Source of the DNA: Daucus carota subsp. sativus
Taxonomy: Eukaryota > Streptophyta > Magnoliopsida > Apiales > Apiaceae
NCBI RefSeq assembly: GCF_001625215.2
Contig: NC_030387.2
Coordinates: 41,315,606-41,379,605 of the forward strand
DNA length: 64,000 nucleotides
Direction of reading: 5' to 3'
Shown here: in pieces, positions 10,401 through 22,592 of the stretch
Numbering within the stretch: position 1 is the stretch's first letter
Layout of the letters: each line of letters opens with the position of its first letter
Made by a program: the position numbers and the translations under genes
Notes under the pieces: generated by a model
What the model saw: only the letters and a program-made list of their open reading frames with translations
Database searches by the model: none
Told to the model about the DNA's origin: nothing

Positions 10401-11218
10401 GGAAAAGAGTAACACACACAAGTCTTTCTGCACTTGTAAATACCCCTATAGGTTGTAGGGTTTTGGATCATCTAAACACAACATACTTTGTCTCAATACC
10501 ACAACCCTACCTCTCTCTGGTGATAATTTTCTTGCTCGATTTCTAACTCGGAAGTGCCGTTCTTCTACAATGATAAGTGAAGGCTGTTTATACGGTATTA
10601 AAAAAATAAAGGTTTTTCAAGTAAAAGTAGTTATAGACCGTTATGTGGGAGTCGACAAATCCAAACACGGGAGAAAAATATAGTCTTGACATGATATTGA
10701 TGGATGATATCAATAAATTAACTATTAGTGATGTATGTTTGTTGGTTATTCTTTTATAATATTTTCTTTTTTTCATCGGACATGTTTGTTGTTGTTAATT
10801 TTTTATATGATTTACATTGTACACGGAAAAATATTATTCATCATTATCTGTTTTCTCCGTTCAAGCAACTTTTAAGTGAAGACTGTTCATACAGTATTAT
10901 TGTTACAAGTAAGGGTAGTTATAAACTGTTATCTCACGGATTTAAGTTAGATGTTTTTGTGCACAATCAATCGAAAAAAATTTGGAGGAAGGTGACAATG
11001 TAAGAACATGATTACTTTTTTAAAAAAACACAAATAAAATTAAGATTCGTCGTGCTTTAAATTGTTAATTACGTGTAGAAATTTATTTTCATTTTTTTAC
11101 CATGAATTATAGTCCAATTTTACAATTTTATATATTAGTATTAGCATTTTACAAATATTAATATTGAATCATTAATATATTTTTTATAGGCCGCCGCACC
11201 GCGCGGTTTCTCACCTTT
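10243..11218 (+). mobile_element. Probable short Helitron upstream of RPA49
   Basis: It starts TCTATATAAAGGAGAAGC (10243) and ends near CTTT (11215-11218) after a GC-rich hairpin region GGCCGCCGCACCGCGCGG (11189-11206), in otherwise AT-rich DNA. A known plant Helitron 3' end has the same CCGCCGCA.CGCGCGG hairpin followed by about ten bases and CTAG. Here the CTRR end is altered. Inside, two diverged blocks resemble each other (about 10570 and 10872: AAGTGAAG.CTGTT.ATAC). No coding region is credible. The ends are imperfect, so the boundaries are tentative. Confidence 0.45.
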
Positions 11219-11250
11219 ATAAAATAATAAAAAGACTCGCCTGTACACTG

Positions 11251-11258
11251 GTATAAAT
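11251..11258 (+). promoter_or_regulatory. TATA-like box of RPA49
   Basis: GTATAAAT lies about 80 bases before the ATG at 11336 and about 33 bases after the end of the probable Helitron. It is the only good TATA match in this short leader. Confidence 0.5.
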
Positions 11259-11335
11259 TTAGAGGAGGGAGGACTAATACGAACACTTGGCTAGGGTTTA
11301 TCATTCTCAATCAAGCCTCTTTCTCTACCTCCACC

Positions 11336-14300
11336 ATGGGATCCAAACACAAAGACAAGAAGAAACACAAATCCCATGAAAACCCACAAACCCAATTAGA
11401 TCTTGATGATTTTGAACAAGACAACAACGCAAACAATGATGACAATCTTGTTGAAACAGAGCCCAAAAAGCCCAAGAACAAGAACAAGAAAAAGAAAGAG
11501 ACTCTAGATGTCAAGATTCAGACAATCCACGCTAAGTCCGACAAGATTTCTCCCCTCGTTGGCTACTTTCCGACCACCTTCGACCCATTTAAGGGCTCAG
11601 GTTCGTCGTCTGTGGATGAGAATTCGGAGGTTACTGTGTACCAGAATGTGCAGAGGAGCAGTAGGTACCAGGTGGTTGTGAAGCCTAATGGGTCTGATGT
11701 TAATTTTGTGGGGACTAATTATTCCGGTGAAGCTGCTGCTCCTCAGATATGTACCTATGCTCTCGGGGTTCTCGATAAGGAGACACAGACTCTTAGGATT
11801 GTGCCAATCACTTCTAACAAGGTATATGTTTGTATGGAATTTTGTTTTATTTTATTGAATATGATTGTATGATTTTTCTGTAAAGTTCAACTATTTGAAG
11901 GATTTTGAATGGGGTGGTTATTATTGGTGTCACATTATGAATTCCTGATCAAAACGATGTGTTTATCCTTGGTGTGAATTTGAAACAGAGAAGAGATGTA
12001 GCTTTGGGTATAGTTAATGATGCATTGTTATAGTTAACTTTGTGGGGTATCAATTGGTGAATGATGAGAGATACTTTTGCTTATCGCTTCTAACACGCAA
12101 GAAGTCAAGAACGCGGTTGTTATTTGATGGATTGAAGTGTTTTATACAGAGCTTAGTTTGGGAACCTTGAGCTGTAATTAAGTACTTGACCCATTTTGGT
12201 GTTTTTCTTTTGTTTTTGAATATTTCAGCCAAAATCAGTTAGGGGCAATTTGACAAAAGATCGTCGAATTTTATAGCATTCAAGTCTTACTTTGACATGG
12301 TTTGGTCTTCTCTAGTATTCAACTCATGTCTTAGTTGTAGAATCTGGCTGTACTTTGAGATACTATATGATCATTTATCTTTGCTTAACTGTCTCTGCCT
12401 GTTAGAAATCATTGAGTTTAAATTTAATCTTTGCAATCTCCACTTGACATTCTATGAACATTTTTTTGGTCCTTTATTAGACCTTTAAATATTTCTATAA
12501 GCGAGTGTGCTGTGTGCAAGCTCTGTTTTCATAGGAAATATTTGTTTTTAGTTGAACATCACTCTCTCTCTCTCTCGAGTTTTGGGCATGCACTTTCTTC
12601 AGTTGGTTAGGGACTTAGGATTGAGTGAACGACTTACCTGCCTTTTTTCCTGGTGGCAGATATTTAGGTTGGAGCCCAACTTTGGAGAATCAGACACTAC
12701 TCAAGATGAAGCTCAACAAATTTTGAAGGATGAAGTCAGCAGAGAAGAGAGAACTCAAAACCTAAGACGACTCGACACTATGTTTTCAACAAAGAAGACT
12801 ATAACTAAGGTATTTAGGACGAGAATTATAACTATTAACACCAGATCTCCGTTTGATACAGCACTTGTTTTCGAGAAAAATGTTTTCCTGATCTCTGGTG
12901 TTTGTTTATTCTTAAGAATATTTTTTCTTGATCAGCTGATTATTCGGAAATTGTTTGATTTAGGAATATATATTCCTAATTCCTGTGTTTGTTTAGTTTA
13001 GGAGTGATAAAATATATTTCAGAGGTGGAGAAGTCCTTTGGAAAATGCTATACTAGAGAAAATGGTGTTCCTTTTTCAAGGAGCAGAAAATGTTTTCTAA
13101 GTTCTGAACATCTCTCGCCATTCTTCATTTTTTTAACGATAGTCAAAAAGATAAAATGTACGTGTTCCCCAGAAATTGCGGACCACGTGATTCTGTGATT
13201 CAACTTTCAATGTACTAAGTTTAGTCAGTATTGATATATATTATGAGGAAAATGTGAACTGTAAAAATCTCAAAAAAAAAAAAAAAATCCTGTTTTTATG
13301 TTGGGTTCTGAAAATAATCATGGTACCTACACTACTAAACAAAACAAGCTTTAATTAGACTACGACGTCTTGCTAATAGTATAATTCTTATGGTTTTTAT
13401 TATATTTTTTTAAGGAAAGTAAGGTAACAATATGGTTATCATATACTGCAGAATAAGAAAATAGATTCTTTGCGTCAAAAACAAGATCCTGAATCCAAGG
13501 AGGATTTGGAAAAGTCGTTGAAGGATGTCAAGGTTAACACTGAGGCTATTGATGCTGGAGGCACTAATGTTCGTAACATCCCATTCCATGATATGTCTGC
13601 CTCTACACCCGAGAAGGCATATCCTCTTGAAAAGATCATTGAAAAAGCAGAATGGGACTACCTTGGCGATTTACTCAAAATTACTGAAGGAGCGGGAGTT
13701 ACACCAGACACCTACCCAATCTTTGTTTGTAACAGAGTGAATAAATTGAAAGATATTAAGGTATGCATATTGTTGTCTATTTATGTTTAATATGATATGT
13801 GCCCTCCAAACTATAGGAATTGTACAGTTGTTCTGGTCTTCTCTTTCATATTTCCTCCCTCTTACCAAAACCCTTCAATATTATCATCCATCTCTTTCTT
13901 AAAACCCTTTAATTTTGTCAGACACGGTATGGGTATGGCTTGCGGGCATGGGTACACTCCACACTAAAGTAGTCCAATCCAAAAATAAAATTTGAATCTC
14001 TGTTACTTGTATGTGTGGAGGACTTCAGAATCCTATAGATTATGTGTTATGGGTACTATTATGTTATAATGATAAATTTGTTGGGAATAGATTATCTATT
14101 TAAGTATATTATAAAACATAAAAAATATGTGATTCACCCTTGAATGTCGAGTCCCAGTGTCATGTAAAATTTGTATCCCTATCAAGAATCCTAATACTTT
14201 GACACTCGGATTTGTACTCTTGTTAAACTCTGTAAGCTGATTTTGGGTATCGTAGTTTTTCTTCAAGTTGTATGATTGAGAAAATGTTTTGTGTAAGCAC

Positions 14301-14879
14301 TTGAGAGATCTTGTACTGAACTAACTTATAAATGTTTCTTGACTGTGTTTAGTGCATACTATGATCTGAAAAAGGGGTAAATTAATTGCAGCTAAACAAA
14401 CAACTGGAGCACATCTTACTAGTCTGTTTTTACCTTGCTATCTGAAATTTGATGTGTTTTTTCTTCAGGATGAGTACCAGAGGAGTACGGTTGCTAGTGT
14501 TCTACAGTACATTACGCATCTTATCAAGTACAAAGACAAGCATTCAATGGATCATTACAGGTCTGTGAAACATCACAAATTTCCAAGCATATTGGAAGGA
14601 AAGTTTCGAACCATGTTTAATGAACCAGGTGCAAAAAGACTCGCAGCTGAGAAGCATAAATTTCTTATTAGCCATGTCTTGGTGCTAACTCTTTTTGTTG
14701 ATGGCTATAAGTCTGACACCTCAGATATAGCCAAAGATCTAAAGATAAGTGTTGTAGATTTAAGAAAACATTGGGCAGAGTTGGGCTGCAAATTAGTTCG
14801 TGAGAAATCTACAACATTTGCTACCCTTCCTCTCCCATTGACCTTCCCAGTTATTAGGCAAAAGAAGCGAAAAAGGTAG
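11336..14879 (+). CDS. RPA49: DNA-directed RNA polymerase I subunit RPA49
   Basis: Four exons: 11336-11821, 12660-12809, 13452-13760 and 14469-14879, all phase 0 with GT-AG introns, giving 451 residues. The protein begins with a Lys-rich basic tail (residues 1-60), then SDKISPLVGYFP and a beta-rich N-terminal dimerisation region ending in TLRIVPITSNK. The C-terminal half (DEYQRSTVASVL, FLISHVLVLTLFVDGY, DIAKDLKISVVDLRKHW) is the tandem winged-helix-type region of A49. A49 with A34.5 forms the TFIIF-like subcomplex of RNA polymerase I and supports initiation and elongation on rDNA in the nucleolus. Length and domain order are normal for plants. The short upstream region is squeezed between the ATG and a probable Helitron end. 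Confidence 0.92.
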
Positions 14880-16120
14880 ACTGATGCAGTTGAGAGTTCT
14901 TTTGCCAGAGTATGATTCAAGCTTCAAAGCTGGTTTTTTGTGGGTGTGCCCCTGGAAATTATATTTCTTTTATCTTTCTTTAGGCTTGTCTTTTGAATTT
15001 CAATCATGTTTCATATGAATTCGGTGAAAGTTGGGGAGAACTATGATTATGTGCTTATTGCAGTCTGCAGACAGTAGTGAGATACAAGTGACTTGCACAT
15101 TAAAAATACCAGCAATTACTTCCTATTTATTTGATTCAATTAAGTCAGTCTGATTTATTTCGTTACTTTTTGAAATACTAAACGCATCTTATTTACTCAA
15201 ATACTTGGTTCTAGAAATTAGAATAAAAGTGTAATTTGTTTTCAAAATGATTCCTTATTTTAACACTCACATGTAGTCAATATGTTTGTTTTTTTTTTTT
15301 TTTTAAACTTACTAGCTCAATTCATTCAAATCAACAAGTCATATGCAAGGGCCTCCAACAAACACGCAGGAGGAGACTTTTAGTCTCATACATACAAAAT
15401 TACAATTCATTATCTTAAAAAGTTAAATCTAATGTTTAATAGTAAACCAGATATTCTACCTAATAATATTTTTTCAAAATTTTTATACATAATAATTATT
15501 AATCACTGCTCTTATTTAACAGAGCTTGAATTTTTATTTATTTTTGATAGTAACATAGTTTGACTTCAAAATTTTATAAACCATTGGTTTGTTTTTATTT
15601 TTTTAAAAACAGAGGGAATTTTAACTTAAAACACATAAAAAAAATTTAGAATACCTATTAAAATACATCTGTGCAGATACACAAATTATAGGCTAGTTAT
15701 TAGAAGTAACATTTATGCTGTTTAGTAGACATGCTTTCACGTGAGAGGTTTGTCATCTCTATTCTATACAGGTAGTTACTATTTTCTTATTACAACTTTA
15801 CAAGTAGAAAATGTTCTATGGTCTCCAAATAATGAATCGTTTTCTGACATATATATGGAAGCTGGTAATGAACTTGAGAGAGGAAGTCATGTACAACACC
15901 ATGCAAAGACTAAAAACGATCATGGTCATAGACTTTAATATGATGAATGACAAAATCCAGTAATAAAACATTGTCTTGACATCTTCTACTAATCAAGCTA
16001 ACTAGTAATGACTGCTTTGATACACAGAGTAAGCCCATATGAAAAATGAATGGACAAAACTTATCTAATAATTGGGGCAACTTTTACTTTATGTAGGAAT
16101 GATGTGATTGTCGTCCTTAT
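14880..16120. other. Spacer between RPA49 and PP2C (convergent 3' ends)
   Basis: The first roughly 250 bases are the likely RPA49 3' UTR and the last roughly 100 the PP2C 3' UTR. A poly-T run lies at about 15290-15304. The open frame at 15741-15938 has no recognisable protein. I see nothing else. Confidence 0.45.
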
Positions 16121-19100
16121 TCATGATTTGTTCTTGAACTTCCTCTGTGCTTTCAAGTCCACCACTATCACTGAGATGTTGTCCTTGCTTCCCTTTTGAA
16201 GAGCAAGCATTGAGAGGTATTCAGCTGCTGCTTGAGCAGCAGGATCAACTCCTTGCCCTCTATCAGAATCAGTAACAGGACCGTTCTTCCTATGCCACAG
16301 CAGGATTCTTCTTCTAGCCACTTCACATGCTTCTTCGTTTGTCATGACATCCCACAGACCGTCGCTAGCTAATATAAGACACTCATCCTCTCTAGCTCGT
16401 GGTACAAACATAACTTCTGGCTTAGGAATAATCCATGGTTTTAAATATCTATCACCTGTGAAACTCACTTTCTAGTCATATATCAAGCAAGCTGAAAGAT
16501 AACCATCAAATGCATCTGAAATGTTGAATCACATAATGCATATCAAATAGTTCTCACCCTCAAGGAGAAGAAAGAAGCACAGTAGTTATTTCATGTTCAC
16601 CAGTTAAGAAATCAAAATTACCTTTTAAGTGTATCATGAGCTATGATAGAACAGTAGAATGCTGAAAACAAGTGTGCTAACTTAAATATACATCAACAGA
16701 GATACTGACGCACATTATAAATTGATTGGCTCAAGCCATTTATCTAACTAGCAAGTAACCAGGGGAAACACGGCCAAGGTCTAATGTTAATTAGATAAAG
16801 ATAACTAACAATATAAATCAATCTTTATATCTCATGTGATCATATACGTTTTTTTGTCAGGTATGTGATCACGATCATATACTTAAATTCACGAATTAAG
16901 AGAATTCCAATTAAAATTGAAAAATTCATACATCTGTAATATATTCAAAAAGCCATTAGACCTAGAGTTATTGCACCTTCAATAGTAGACACATCTACTA
17001 TACAGTAAATAAATGTATATAATGTATCTTATGAAAACTGTAATACAATTGAAAGAAAGTATTAAATAACAAATATTAATATACAAGTACATTTCTAATA
17101 CGAATCAAGATATATAAAACTAAAAATATTTAATAGATATTAACATGTAGAGAAAATAGAATATTCTCCCACTACAAATAAATCTTGTGGCTGATTCGAC
17201 TTAGCAAATTAATATGTGCTTACGAATATGAACTGGATTCTTATCAATTTAAATATCATTATAAGGTAGTAAACTAAAATCTGATGAGGATTATAATAAT
17301 TTAAAGGGTTGCGATAATGGCCAAAAATGTTGCTTTGAAAGTGGTCTGGTTATTAAATAGTTATATACTCGAGTTGTGATGTTTTAGTTTTGTCTAAGTT
17401 TGTTGTTATGCTATTTCAGTTTTCATATATCCCTCGATACAATTTCACTACCCCCAAGACCACGAGCCCGAGTCCCTTGCACTAATTTTATATAGGATAG
17501 GACATACTATGACCTGGACCCTCTCAGTACTGTTGGAAAATCAATTGACACGTCCCTGAACTATTCCGGTTTAACTGGTTAGGTACCTGACAAAAGGTTC
17601 TGCATTCCATGTCCTTTAACTTCTAAAATTGTTTGGATTAGGTCCTTCCATTTAAAAGATTCCGATGGACGTCAAACGATGCAGGCAATTTTTTTTCAAA
17701 ACCTGATTACCCGACTTGTAAATTGAAGGAAAAATGAAATTAAAAACAAAAATAAGACATACTAGCTGATATATAGCCGTTAATAGATTGTTGGTATACA
17801 ATATTTATACCATCTTACTCTTGGAGCTTTCTTGACAATTTTTGTGGGGACTCGGGTATCTCGAACAATTCTAGTTTATTTCTTTAAATTCCGCAACTGT
17901 TACGGCTTTTTACTGCGACTGGTGTGTTCTGAGTGAGTAGGTTGACAATGTAACAGGTGGAGGAACTGCCGGATGTAAATTCCGTGGAGCTCGAGTCGTC
18001 AGTGTTAGTTAGCGTTTACAAAAAGAATGAGTATTGCTTTGTATATGTATTTTCAGTAAGTATATGTATTTACAGAAGTGAATGTGTATGCATAGATATT
18101 GGGTGTGTATACAAAGCAGAAAGATGAGAAAGGGATGGTGACCACCACCGCGACGGTGGCTATGGCTGGCTGTGGTGGGTTGTTGATGGATGAAAGTGAG
18201 GTGAGGGTGAGTATGTATGTCGATTGTCAGGGGACAGTGGGGAGAGAGGGGGAGGGAGAATATGACGTGTTGCACTATTTTTCAAGTCACTTTAGTTCTT
18301 ATTTCAATTCATCCGAGTAAATGTTAACCAAGCTACCACACCAGCTAGATTATAACGTCCGTTAAAATCTAACTAATGGAAGGACTTGAACCAGATTTTT
18401 TAAAAGTTTAATTACCTGAAATGCAGAATCTTTTGTTTACGGATCTAGACAATAAAACACGAATAGTTCAGGGATGTATTATTTAATTTTCCCAAACTTT
18501 ATCTAATTATCTAATATAAGGACAATTGTTCAGCTAATACTCTTTCATCCTACGTAATGAGCTAATTTTCCTCAATCTGTCCTTTTAAAGATTTTCTGAG
18601 TCTCCTCGTCAGATTATGCGTACTTGGTTCTTAAACGTCATACTATTTATTTTGTTCCACGTGAAGAATCTTATAATGAATCTTACTAAGTCAGTTGCCA
18701 GAAGATCAACCACCAAGTTCTATCAACAAAAATAAACCAGATTAACACCCACTTTCATATAGATGACATCTATGTCTTTTGGAAAGTCAAAACATGACTT
18801 CCTATAGAACACAGGTAAAAATGCAGTTTGATGTGAAAATATCTAAAGGTTAGACATGTAAATTAATAATCAAGAATCGAAGACATGTGAAATCTGATCA
18901 GTTTCTAACAACAATGGGAAGATCCACAACCACTGTTCACATCACCACAATGGATATTCACAAAAAGCTTACCGATGGATCTTGACATTGCAAGTACACC
19001 AAAAACACGGTGTCCATTCCACTGTATGACCTTGCCGCCAGATGCTTCAATCCTCGCATATTCATCTTCTCGGTTTGGCTGAATAGAAACAAAATTAAGG

Positions 19101-20582
19101 AGAAAAATAATGATAAGAAAAAAAGACCTTTTGCCAACAGAAACCTTCTGTTCTTTCAGCGACAACCGAAAACAAAAAACAAGTACGCCTTACTTTATGA
19201 TCATTTGACAAAGCCATGGCCTCTTTGCCACGATAAAGAACTGCTCTTGAATCACCACAGTTTGCAACTATAATATGGGATGAGCATAATAATGCAACGA
19301 CAGCAGTAGACCCAACAGTTTCTGGGGCAATAGGTTCTAAATTACCATTAGAAGTATCACAATCTCCTCCAGTTTCAGTTTGGCTTACTTTTCCTCCAAC
19401 TTCATCATCAATCTTCTGAAAGCAGCTGGTAAATATTTCCTCCCACTGCTCTTGTTGAGTGACTGCTGTTCTTACTTCACTTTCAAAGTCCTCAATACCT
19501 TCCAACTTCTCTTTCAAAGCAAAATGTATACGCTCACGGCAGTAGTTTGCAACCTGCATGGGGTATCAGATAAGAACTTGTTCACGTATACTTGCTCATA
19601 GGGAAACTGAAATTTCACAAAATAACAATATAAGACCAATCGACGCCCTTGACTGAGTTTCGTAAACATGGAGCTGACAAGTATTTTTTTTAAAGCTACA
19701 GAACAATTTATGAGCTTGGAAATGCCACAACTTCATCATAGATATTACCCGATTTTTCGAAATACAATTTCAATTCGGACATACCTGCGAACCTCCATGA
19801 CCATCATAGACTCCAAAAAAATGACTTGTAATGACACCAGCATTTTGACTCATCCCATTAATAACATGATCACTAAGTAACATTTTAGTTGGAACTTCCA
19901 GAAACTGAGGGATAGCCACTACAGCATCTTCCATCTCTGGCCTCTTACCACAGATAGACACATGACCCCACAGGGGAACATACTTCATATGTACACCCTT
20001 GCTCTCTTCACACCCAGTAATCTTTTCTTTAGGCAACTGAAGAGCAATTACGGATGACTTAAGAGTGAGAATGTTAGAGCTAACGTCATCTGCACTAGCT
20101 GACATCTTGCCCTCCACACTCTGTTTCTCCAAGCTAATAACTTTGGCAAAAATCTGACCATTATCTATCTCCTCGATTTCAACTGCAATTGGCAGACTCA
20201 TTCCTGTACTAGCATTCAGAGCCAGCAATTGCTTGCTTTTTATGCCACTGCAGTCATCTGCCACATCTTCCTTGTTTTGCTGAATCATTGCATCAGTAGG
20301 AACCCAGCTGCTATCTCCATTTAGTATAGTCTCCGATACACTAATTTTCCTTTCACTTTCTACGGTTCCTGACAAAGTTCTCTTAAGACAATTAAAACTT
20401 CTCTCCCTACTGGAAACAGATTCAGCACGCAGCACGGATACAGGATCGGGTAACATGTTTGATGATTCTGTCACTATCTGCACATGTGTTATTTCCACAT
20501 TGCTTGAGATCCCAGAGTTATCACAAATCGAGCTACTTAAGCTAACTGTAACTTCAATAGCTGGAGGGATCTCTTCCATCAC
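16121..20582 (-). CDS. HAB1: Clade A protein phosphatase 2C (HAB1-like), ABA co-receptor
   Basis: Four exons: 20582-19785, 19553-19194, 19078-18973 and 16455-16121, giving 532 residues. A variable N-terminal half (1-200) precedes the PP2C domain. Metal-binding motifs are present: PEMEDAV (216-222), YDGHGG (259-264) and ASDGLWD (about 451-457), then [15 protein letters not shown]. The tryptophan of [11 protein letters not shown] (residue 406) corresponds to the lock Trp that contacts the ABA-bound PYR/PYL receptor, which marks clade A. Such phosphatases keep SnRK2 kinases inactive until ABA arrives. Intron 3 is unusually long (2517 bp) and holds a transposon-like element. A leader intron (about 21386-21187) is likely. 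HAB1 versus HAB2 cannot be decided from the sequence alone. Confidence 0.93.
17533..18497. mobile_element. Long-TIR transposon-like element in PP2C intron 3
   Basis: About 150 bases at the left (17533-17690) match the reverse complement of the right (18345-18497): shared blocks include CCCTGAACTATTC, TTCTGCATT and TCCTTCCATT. Identity is roughly 70 percent by eye. Long, GC-poor inverted ends are typical of Mutator-like elements, but I could not find a clean 9-bp target duplication. The inside holds a short GC-rich block with an open frame (18099-18320) that looks like chance. Confidence 0.6.
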
Positions 20583-22592
20583 TCACACTGGTCCCTCTCA
20601 AACTTCCGAGAAACTCCTATATCTCCCTCGGCCGCTTTAAGCAATTGGTTTGGCACAAAAGGCTTACACTTCGGTATATCAAGTCCTCAATTTGGGATTG
20701 TGACACAAGACACACAAGCTAAACCACCAAAACCAGATCTTAAGCTATGTATGAGCTAACACTTATCAAACTTCAAATTCTTGCAGTTAAATTCCAGAAC
20801 TCAGGATACAAGAAGCATCAAGCATGTAAAACAACATCAAATCAATGGTGTGAATAATCTAGTGATAGGCAAAAGGGAAATGGGTTATCAGATCTAGTGA
20901 TGCGCAGCAAAAAATCTCGAAATAAATGGATCTAAACATCCATATACAAGATCTTTAGGCCTATATAGAATTAGTTCTCTTTAAGATCACCAAATTTTAC
21001 CCCAGAAAAACCTTAGATCCTAGTATCAAAAATGATACAAGAACTAAAATTAACTATCCTTCTAAACCACAAATCAAATAAGAAAACTAAACCCCCTTTG
21101 AATCAAACAAAAACACCTCAAAGATGGTGTCTTTTTAGCACATAAAATCTGGGTCGCATGGATCTGAAGCAACCAATCTCTATCTTCTGCAAAAACAAGA
21201 AAATGAAAAGGAAAAAAAACATCTTTTTAATTTAATATTGTTGTTCTTGAACTACACTGAAAAACATGTAACTTGTAGAACACATACAAATACAATATAG
21301 TATCGACATGAATAAGTACAATTAAAAGAATGATATGCATCAAAATACCAAGAATAAAGAAGAGAAAGAGTTAAGAAAAGGGACTTACTAGCAGATGAAA
21401 ACAAGTAGAAACAGGTGAGGCCTCCACCAAAAGATGATCAGTTTATATGTTTTCTTTCTCCAAGAAAATATGAAAAGAATAAATTGTTGGGAGAGATTGA
21501 GAGAGAGAGAGTTGGTTCTTTGAAATTGTTGTAAAAGTGACACGTAGAGATTCAATTATCTAAGTCCAATGAATGCATCGGGGTTAGGACACAATAAAAA
21601 AAGATTATAAGTTTACACGCTACTCAACTCAACTCTTTACATGGACTTTTCCACCACAGACACAGACAAACAACTCTCTACTACACGTGTCCCTTTGTCT
21701 ACCATTTTTTATCTGCTCTTTCTTTAAAGTTTCTGTGCATTATTTTCAAATTACACACCTTCGTGTAAATATCTTATTCTATAATCGAGAAGTAGTAGAT
21801 TTTTTCTTTAAATAACTAGGTTAAATAGTGATATGGAATAGTGATGAATTATAAGTTAAAAATTATATACTCTCTGTTTTTTATTATGTGAGTCTGTGAC
21901 TTTGACTTTAAATATAAAATGCTGGAATAAAATGAAAATAATTTTAACTAATATCAAATATTATTCTCAAAAAAAAAAAACTAATATCAAATATTGATAA
22001 AAATAGTTTTAGTTATGTAGTTTTAAATACGTCCACATGTTATATCGGATTTTCATATTTTCGTATTTTTATCATGACCATGCACTAATTCTCATCATAT
22101 CATGCAGCCACGAGATAACTTTTATTTCTTATTATTCGGGACGTGTCGAAATTGTAATATATTATATTAAACCTTTTTATTTCACATGTCTCTTATTTAA
22201 TAAAAATATATTTCAAGAAAATAGTTTCCTAAATTCTCAACATTTCTGAATTTCCTAGTATGCTTGATTAAAAATATAATTTCAGATTTGTAAAATTAGT
22301 TATAAAAAAATATTTAAAATAGCAGAACAGAGTAGATTTGAATACAACTGTCTTGGACAAAAAATAGTTTGTATTGAACAATATGGCGCGAGGCAAATAT
22401 AGTTAAGAATGCAGATGACCCCCCTAATCTACAGGCACAAAACAAGGAACATCTTGAAGAATTATAGTAACATTCATTCATGCACAAGAAGACTATTGCT
22501 TCTTTCATCATTTTTTCTAGGTGGTGGAGCTAGAGGTTGTGCTGCCGCAGAAAATTGTCAAGTTTGGGCGGTGCACAACCGAAAGCAACACC
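20583..22592. promoter_or_regulatory. Divergent promoter region between PP2C and the USP-kinase
   Basis: The PP2C leader occupies about 20583-21480, with a likely leader intron: donor CTA/GTAAGT at 21387/21386 and acceptor TGCAG ending at 21187. The rest serves as upstream region for both genes. Two ABA-response core motifs are present: ACGTGTC on the minus strand at 21539-21545 and ACGTGTC on the plus strand at 21685-21691, the latter inside CACGTG (21684-21689). Confidence 0.55.

Noticed and set aside
10588-11003. Two opposed open frames inside the probable short Helitron
   Set aside because: Phe/Tyr/Ile-rich translations of AT-rich repeat; the blocks are diverged duplicates of each other without protein features.
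18009-18320. Overlapping frames on both strands in PP2C intron 3
   Set aside because: They lie inside the inverted-repeat element, and His/Pro or Gly/Val runs come from simple GC-rich repeats.
22521-22592. Upstream in-frame ATG of the USP-kinase
   Set aside because: It would add 24 residues with no match to the family N-terminus; ATG 22593 sits directly before the USP fold.
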